The translations under genes were made by a program, and so were the position numbers. Below the pieces are notes generated by a model. The model had not been told where the DNA came from. It saw nothing but the letters and a program-made list of their open reading frames with translations, and made no database searches. From Chloroflexota bacterium (GTDB taxonomy: Bacteria; Chloroflexota; Dehalococcoidia; GIF9; AB-539-J10), in assembly GCA_020346965.1 (NCBI GenBank), contig CP070793.1, positions 1,523,338 through 1,530,589 on the forward strand: a DNA stretch of 7,252 nucleotides, read 5' to 3'. Shown piece by piece: positions 5,259-7,252 of the stretch. The stretch's first letter is position 1; each line of letters starts with the position of its first letter.

Positions 5259-6155
5259 TTATGTACTACAACTAGATTCAGCAGTTTGGTCAATCTCGAT
5301 GACCTCGTTTAGCGCCGATAGAGCAGCTTCTATTTGACCATCATCTGGGTCCCTGGTGGTCATGGTCTGCAACAAGAGTCCTGGGGCCAGGAGAATTCGG
5401 ACTATTCTGTTATTGATGTGGGCTGCCCCCAGTTTCATAATTTCATAGCTGATAGCGGCAATGATGGGGATGAGGGCTATGCGTGACAGTATGCGTACCC
5501 ATAAGGTTGGTTGGCCGACCAGGGCGAAGACAAAGATAGCTACTACGAGAACGATGAATAGAAAGGCGGTACCGCAGCGGGCATGGGCAGTAGAATAGTT
5601 CTTAACCGACTCCACATCCAGAGGAATACCAGCTTCATAAGCATTAATTACCTTATGCTCAGCTCCGTGGTAAGCAAAGACTCTCCTAATATCGGGTATC
5701 AGTCCTATTACTCTGAGGTAAGCGATGAAAATGCCGATACGGATAAGACCTTCAAAAATACTGCTCAATATTGCAGAACTGATATAAGGGTCGATAAGAT
5801 AGCGGGTGGCGAAGATAGGAACCATGAAGAAGAGGGCTACACCTAAAGCAAGGCTCACTGCTACCGTCCCCCATAAAGCCGCTGCAGGTATTTTCTCCCC
5901 CACCTCCTCTGCTGCAGCAATTTGAGCAGAGTGCAGCAACGACCGCGTGCCCAAAGCTAGAGTTTCAACAAGAACTATTACTCCTCTTATTATAGGAATT
6001 TCTCTGAGACGTCCCTTATATATACTGGCTAGCGGCTCCCTGACTACATTTAATTCTCCATTAGGCTGGCGAACAGATATAGCCACACCTTCCTTCCCCC
6101 GTATCATTACACCCTCCATGACCGCCTGCCCGCCGTAATGAAAAGGTTTCGCCAT
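5259..6155 (-). CDS. DUF1385 family conserved multi-pass membrane protein
   Basis: A 298-residue membrane protein of unknown function. Diagnostic family motifs are all present: GGQAVMEGVMIRG at residues 8-20, FAYHGAEHKVINAYE at 160-174, YSTAHARCGTAFL at 187-199, and QTMTTRDPDDGQIEAAL near 263-279. Hydrophobic segments lie at about 54-69 (weak), 92-116, 134-155, 195-214 and 222-243. The conserved His, Glu and Cys residues near the membrane look like a metal or active site, but no reaction is established that I know of. The ATG is chosen because GAGGGA lies about 11 nt upstream, a stop closes the frame upstream, and the N terminus matches the family. It follows rpmE, as is common in Clostridia and relatives, where prmC and prfA usually come next. 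Here the pan operon follows instead. Confidence 0.93.
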   Translation of the reverse strand: MAKPFHYGGQAVMEGVMIRGKEGVAISVRQPNGELNVVREPLASIYKGRLREIPIIRGVIVLVETLALGTRSLLHSAQIAAAEEVGEKIPAAALWGTVAVSLALGVALFFMVPIFATRYLIDPYISSAILSSIFEGLIRIGIFIAYLRVIGLIPDIRRVFAYHGAEHKVINAYEAGIPLDVESVKNYSTAHARCGTAFLFIVLVVAIFVFALVGQPTLWVRILSRIALIPIIAAISYEIMKLGAAHINNRIVRILLAPGLLLQTMTTRDPDDGQIEAALSALNEVIEIDQTAESSCST

Positions 6156-6436
6156 TATCGTCTCAATCCCTCGAGCTGCGTAAAGCAGCGGCTATAATAT
6201 TTTCTCACCATAAAAATCCTTAATCGTATTATGATAAAAACTGCTGAAAATATAAAGTTTGTCTCTCAAAGAAGCGGTGATTGCTGAATTTCTAGTTGCT
6301 CGAGGTAAGCTGAAAAGAAGAGATTTGCAGTCGTGTATTTAGCCACAACGAGAAATCACCGACCTCCGGGCTTCCGGCCTGACAAAGATGAACAGTGAGC
6401 AACAGAGACTTGAAAAAGGGGATTGAATGTATTCCA
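6156..6436 (-). other. 281-nt intergenic region between rpmE and DUF1385
   Basis: No reading frame or tRNA is visible. The region holds the possible DUF1385 promoter and a short hairpin GCTGC/GCAGC with a 5-nt loop (6175-6189) just upstream of the DUF1385 ribosome site. It also has a pair of perfect 8-bp inverted arms, CGGTGATT (6275-6282) and AATCACCG (6354-6361), 71 nt apart. A GC-rich patch at about 6359-6382 can form only a small CCGG/CCGG hairpin. I find no convincing T-tracted terminator after rpmE, so how the ribosomal transcript ends is unclear. Confidence 0.5.
6228..6256 (-). promoter_or_regulatory. Possible promoter for the DUF1385 gene
   Basis: On the minus strand TTTATA (6256-6251; 4 of 6) and CATAAT (6233-6228; 5 of 6) are 17 bp apart, about 75 nt ahead of the DUF1385 start. 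The surroundings are AT-rich, so a chance match is possible. Confidence 0.4.
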
Positions 6437-6640
6437 TCATTTCATCTTGTATCGCTTCTTAAAGCGTTCCACCCTGCCCATAGAGTCCACTATCCTTTGC
6501 TCACCTGTATAAAAGGGGTGGCACTTGCCGCATACTTCTACCCTGATTTCCGGCTTGGTTGAACCAAGGGTGAAGGTATTACCACAAAGGCAAGTCACTT
6601 TGGCGTCTTCATAATATTTGGGATGGATTTTGTCCTTCAT
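6437..6640 (-). CDS. rpmE: 50S ribosomal protein L31, zinc-binding type
   Basis: A small protein of the large ribosomal subunit, helping to bridge it to the 30S subunit. At 67 residues it has the usual length. The four cysteines C17, C19, C37 and C40 (CLC and CGKC) mark the zinc-binding form, and CHPFYTG is the family hallmark. The basic tail RFKKRYKMK ends the protein. Its ATG overlaps the rpmA stop as ATGA, with AAGGTGA about 10 nt upstream, so translation is coupled to rpmA. The zinc-free paralogue typical of zinc-starvation regulation is not in this window. Confidence 0.97.
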   Translation of the reverse strand: MKDKIHPKYYEDAKVTCLCGNTFTLGSTKPEIRVEVCGKCHPFYTGEQRIVDSMGRVERFKKRYKMK

Positions 6641-6888
6641 TCGTAAACGCTCACCTTCTTTTTGTATCTGCTTGCCGACTCATATTTAACATAACCGTCT
6701 ATTAAGGCGAACAGCGTATGATCCTTGCCCAGGCCAACATTGTCTCCTGGTAATATACGAGTCCCGCGTTGCCGGACCAGGATAGTCCCGGCGCGAACCT
6801 GTTCTCCCCCATACCTCTTCACCCCCAGGCGTTTAGCCTGACTATCCCGCCCATAAGCTGTGCTGCCGCCACCTTTTTTATGTGCCAT
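6637..6888 (-). CDS. rpmA: 50S ribosomal protein L27
   Basis: A large-subunit protein whose N-terminal arm reaches the peptidyl-transferase centre. The 83-residue sequence begins directly with [16 protein letters not shown] and continues [11 protein letters not shown], the standard L27 start. It therefore lacks the cleavable N-terminal extension seen in many Firmicutes, which argues against that phylum. [24 protein letters not shown] is the conserved core. It starts 2 nt after the rplU stop with AAAGGAAAG as ribosome site and overlaps rpmE by 4 nt. Confidence 0.98.
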   Translation of the reverse strand: MAHKKGGGSTAYGRDSQAKRLGVKRYGGEQVRAGTILVRQRGTRILPGDNVGLGKDHTLFALIDGYVKYESASRYKKKVSVYE

Positions 6889-6890
6889 GC

Positions 6891-7214
6891 CTACTTTCCT
6901 TTACCCTTAACGATTTGGTTTACCAGTAGCTTAGTATAAGGTTGACGATGCCCTCTCTTGCTTCTGTAGCGAACTTTGGACTTATACCTAAATACGGTGA
7001 CCTTTTCTCCTTTAGTTTCTCCTAGAGAAGTGGCCAAAACCTTAGCCCCTTTAATCACAGGATTACCTATCAGGGTCTTTTTATCTTCCCCAATAAATAA
7101 CACTTTATCGAGCTCAACCTTGTCCCCTTCAGGGACGGCTAAACGGTCAACTTCCAGTGTTTGCTCCGGGGTCACCTTGTACTGCTTGCCCCCTATTTCA
7201 ATAATAGCGTAAAT
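6891..7214 (-). CDS. rplU: 50S ribosomal protein L21, probable ATT start
   Basis: A 23S rRNA-binding protein of the large subunit. The ordinary-start reading from GTG at 7175 gives only 94 residues and lacks the family N terminus. Extending the same frame gives [17 protein letters not shown], which matches the standard L21 opening MYAIIE.GGKQY. The codon at the expected Met position is ATT (7214-7212). GGGGGTGA lies 4 nt before it and can pair fully with the anti-Shine-Dalgarno end of 16S rRNA, allowing one G-U. From ATT the protein has 107 residues, normal for L21; [17 protein letters not shown] near the C terminus is the conserved RNA-binding block. The frame stays open to the window edge, so an upstream start cannot be excluded. 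A CTG at 7232 is a weaker choice with no ribosome site. Confidence 0.9.
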   Translation of the reverse strand: MYAIIEIGGKQYKVTPEQTLEVDRLAVPEGDKVELDKVLFIGEDKKTLIGNPVIKGAKVLATSLGETKGEKVTVFRYKSKVRYRSKRGHRQPYTKLLVNQIVKGKGK

Positions 7215-7226
7215 CTTTTCACCCCC
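7212..7226 (-). promoter_or_regulatory. rplU: Shine-Dalgarno sequence and ATT initiation codon of rplU
   Basis: Minus-strand order is GGGGGTGA, AAAG, ATT. The eight-base Shine-Dalgarno match and good spacing decide the start in favour of ATT, because no ATG, GTG or TTG lies in frame at this point. The nearby ATG at 7228-7226 is in another frame and runs into a stop after 11 codons. Confidence 0.6.
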
Positions 7227-7252
7227 ATACAGAAAATGGAATTTTACACCCC

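Noticed and set aside
7193..7228. ATG at 7228-7226 as the L21 start
   Set aside because: It is out of frame with L21 and hits a stop after 11 codons. It would work only if the five-G run has an indel error.

Overview
All genes in this window lie on the minus strand, so transcription runs from the right edge to the left. The content is bacterial. It holds a ribosomal-protein cluster, a conserved membrane-protein gene, a vitamin B5 (pantothenate) operon, a MarR-type regulator, and at the extreme left what looks like the first bases of a 23S rRNA gene. A strong promoter lies directly ahead of the 23S start, with no 16S gene between it and the regulator. This suggests unlinked rRNA genes, as known in Dehalococcoidia (Chloroflexota). 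Together with rpmE next to DUF1385 and the pan operon layout, I lean towards Chloroflexota, probably Dehalococcoidia, with moderate confidence.

Layout in transcription order. Positions 7214-6437 hold rplU-rpmA-rpmE (L21, L27, L31), tightly packed with a 2-nt gap and a 4-nt overlap. L21 appears to start at an ATT codon behind a strong Shine-Dalgarno sequence. A 281-nt gap holds a possible promoter and then the DUF1385 membrane-protein gene (6155-5259). From 5250 to 5086 there is a good sigma-70-type promoter, a structured leader and a textbook intrinsic terminator that ends 11 nt before the next start codon, the signature of transcription attenuation. The operon behind it encodes a P1-family (DmpA/NylC-like) self-processing hydrolase, a Rossmann-DUF2520 protein, PanD, PanB and PanC.

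How the genes work together. PanB makes ketopantoate, PanD makes beta-alanine from aspartate, and PanC joins pantoate and beta-alanine. The missing step, ketopantoate to pantoate, has no classical panE here; the DUF2520 dehydrogenase-like protein is the obvious candidate. The P1-family hydrolase belongs to a superfamily that includes beta-aminopeptidases releasing N-terminal beta-alanine, so it may supply the same precursor by salvage. The leader is positioned to control the whole set and may be a member of the published 'pan' RNA motif.

Downstream, a MarR-family gene (877-275) has its own extended -10 promoter bracketed by a perfect inverted repeat, a likely self-operator. The leftmost 125 nt carry a perfect-consensus promoter (TTGACA, 17 bp, TATAAT) and a short leader into the 23S start. 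I see no mobile elements, CRISPR arrays or tRNA genes.
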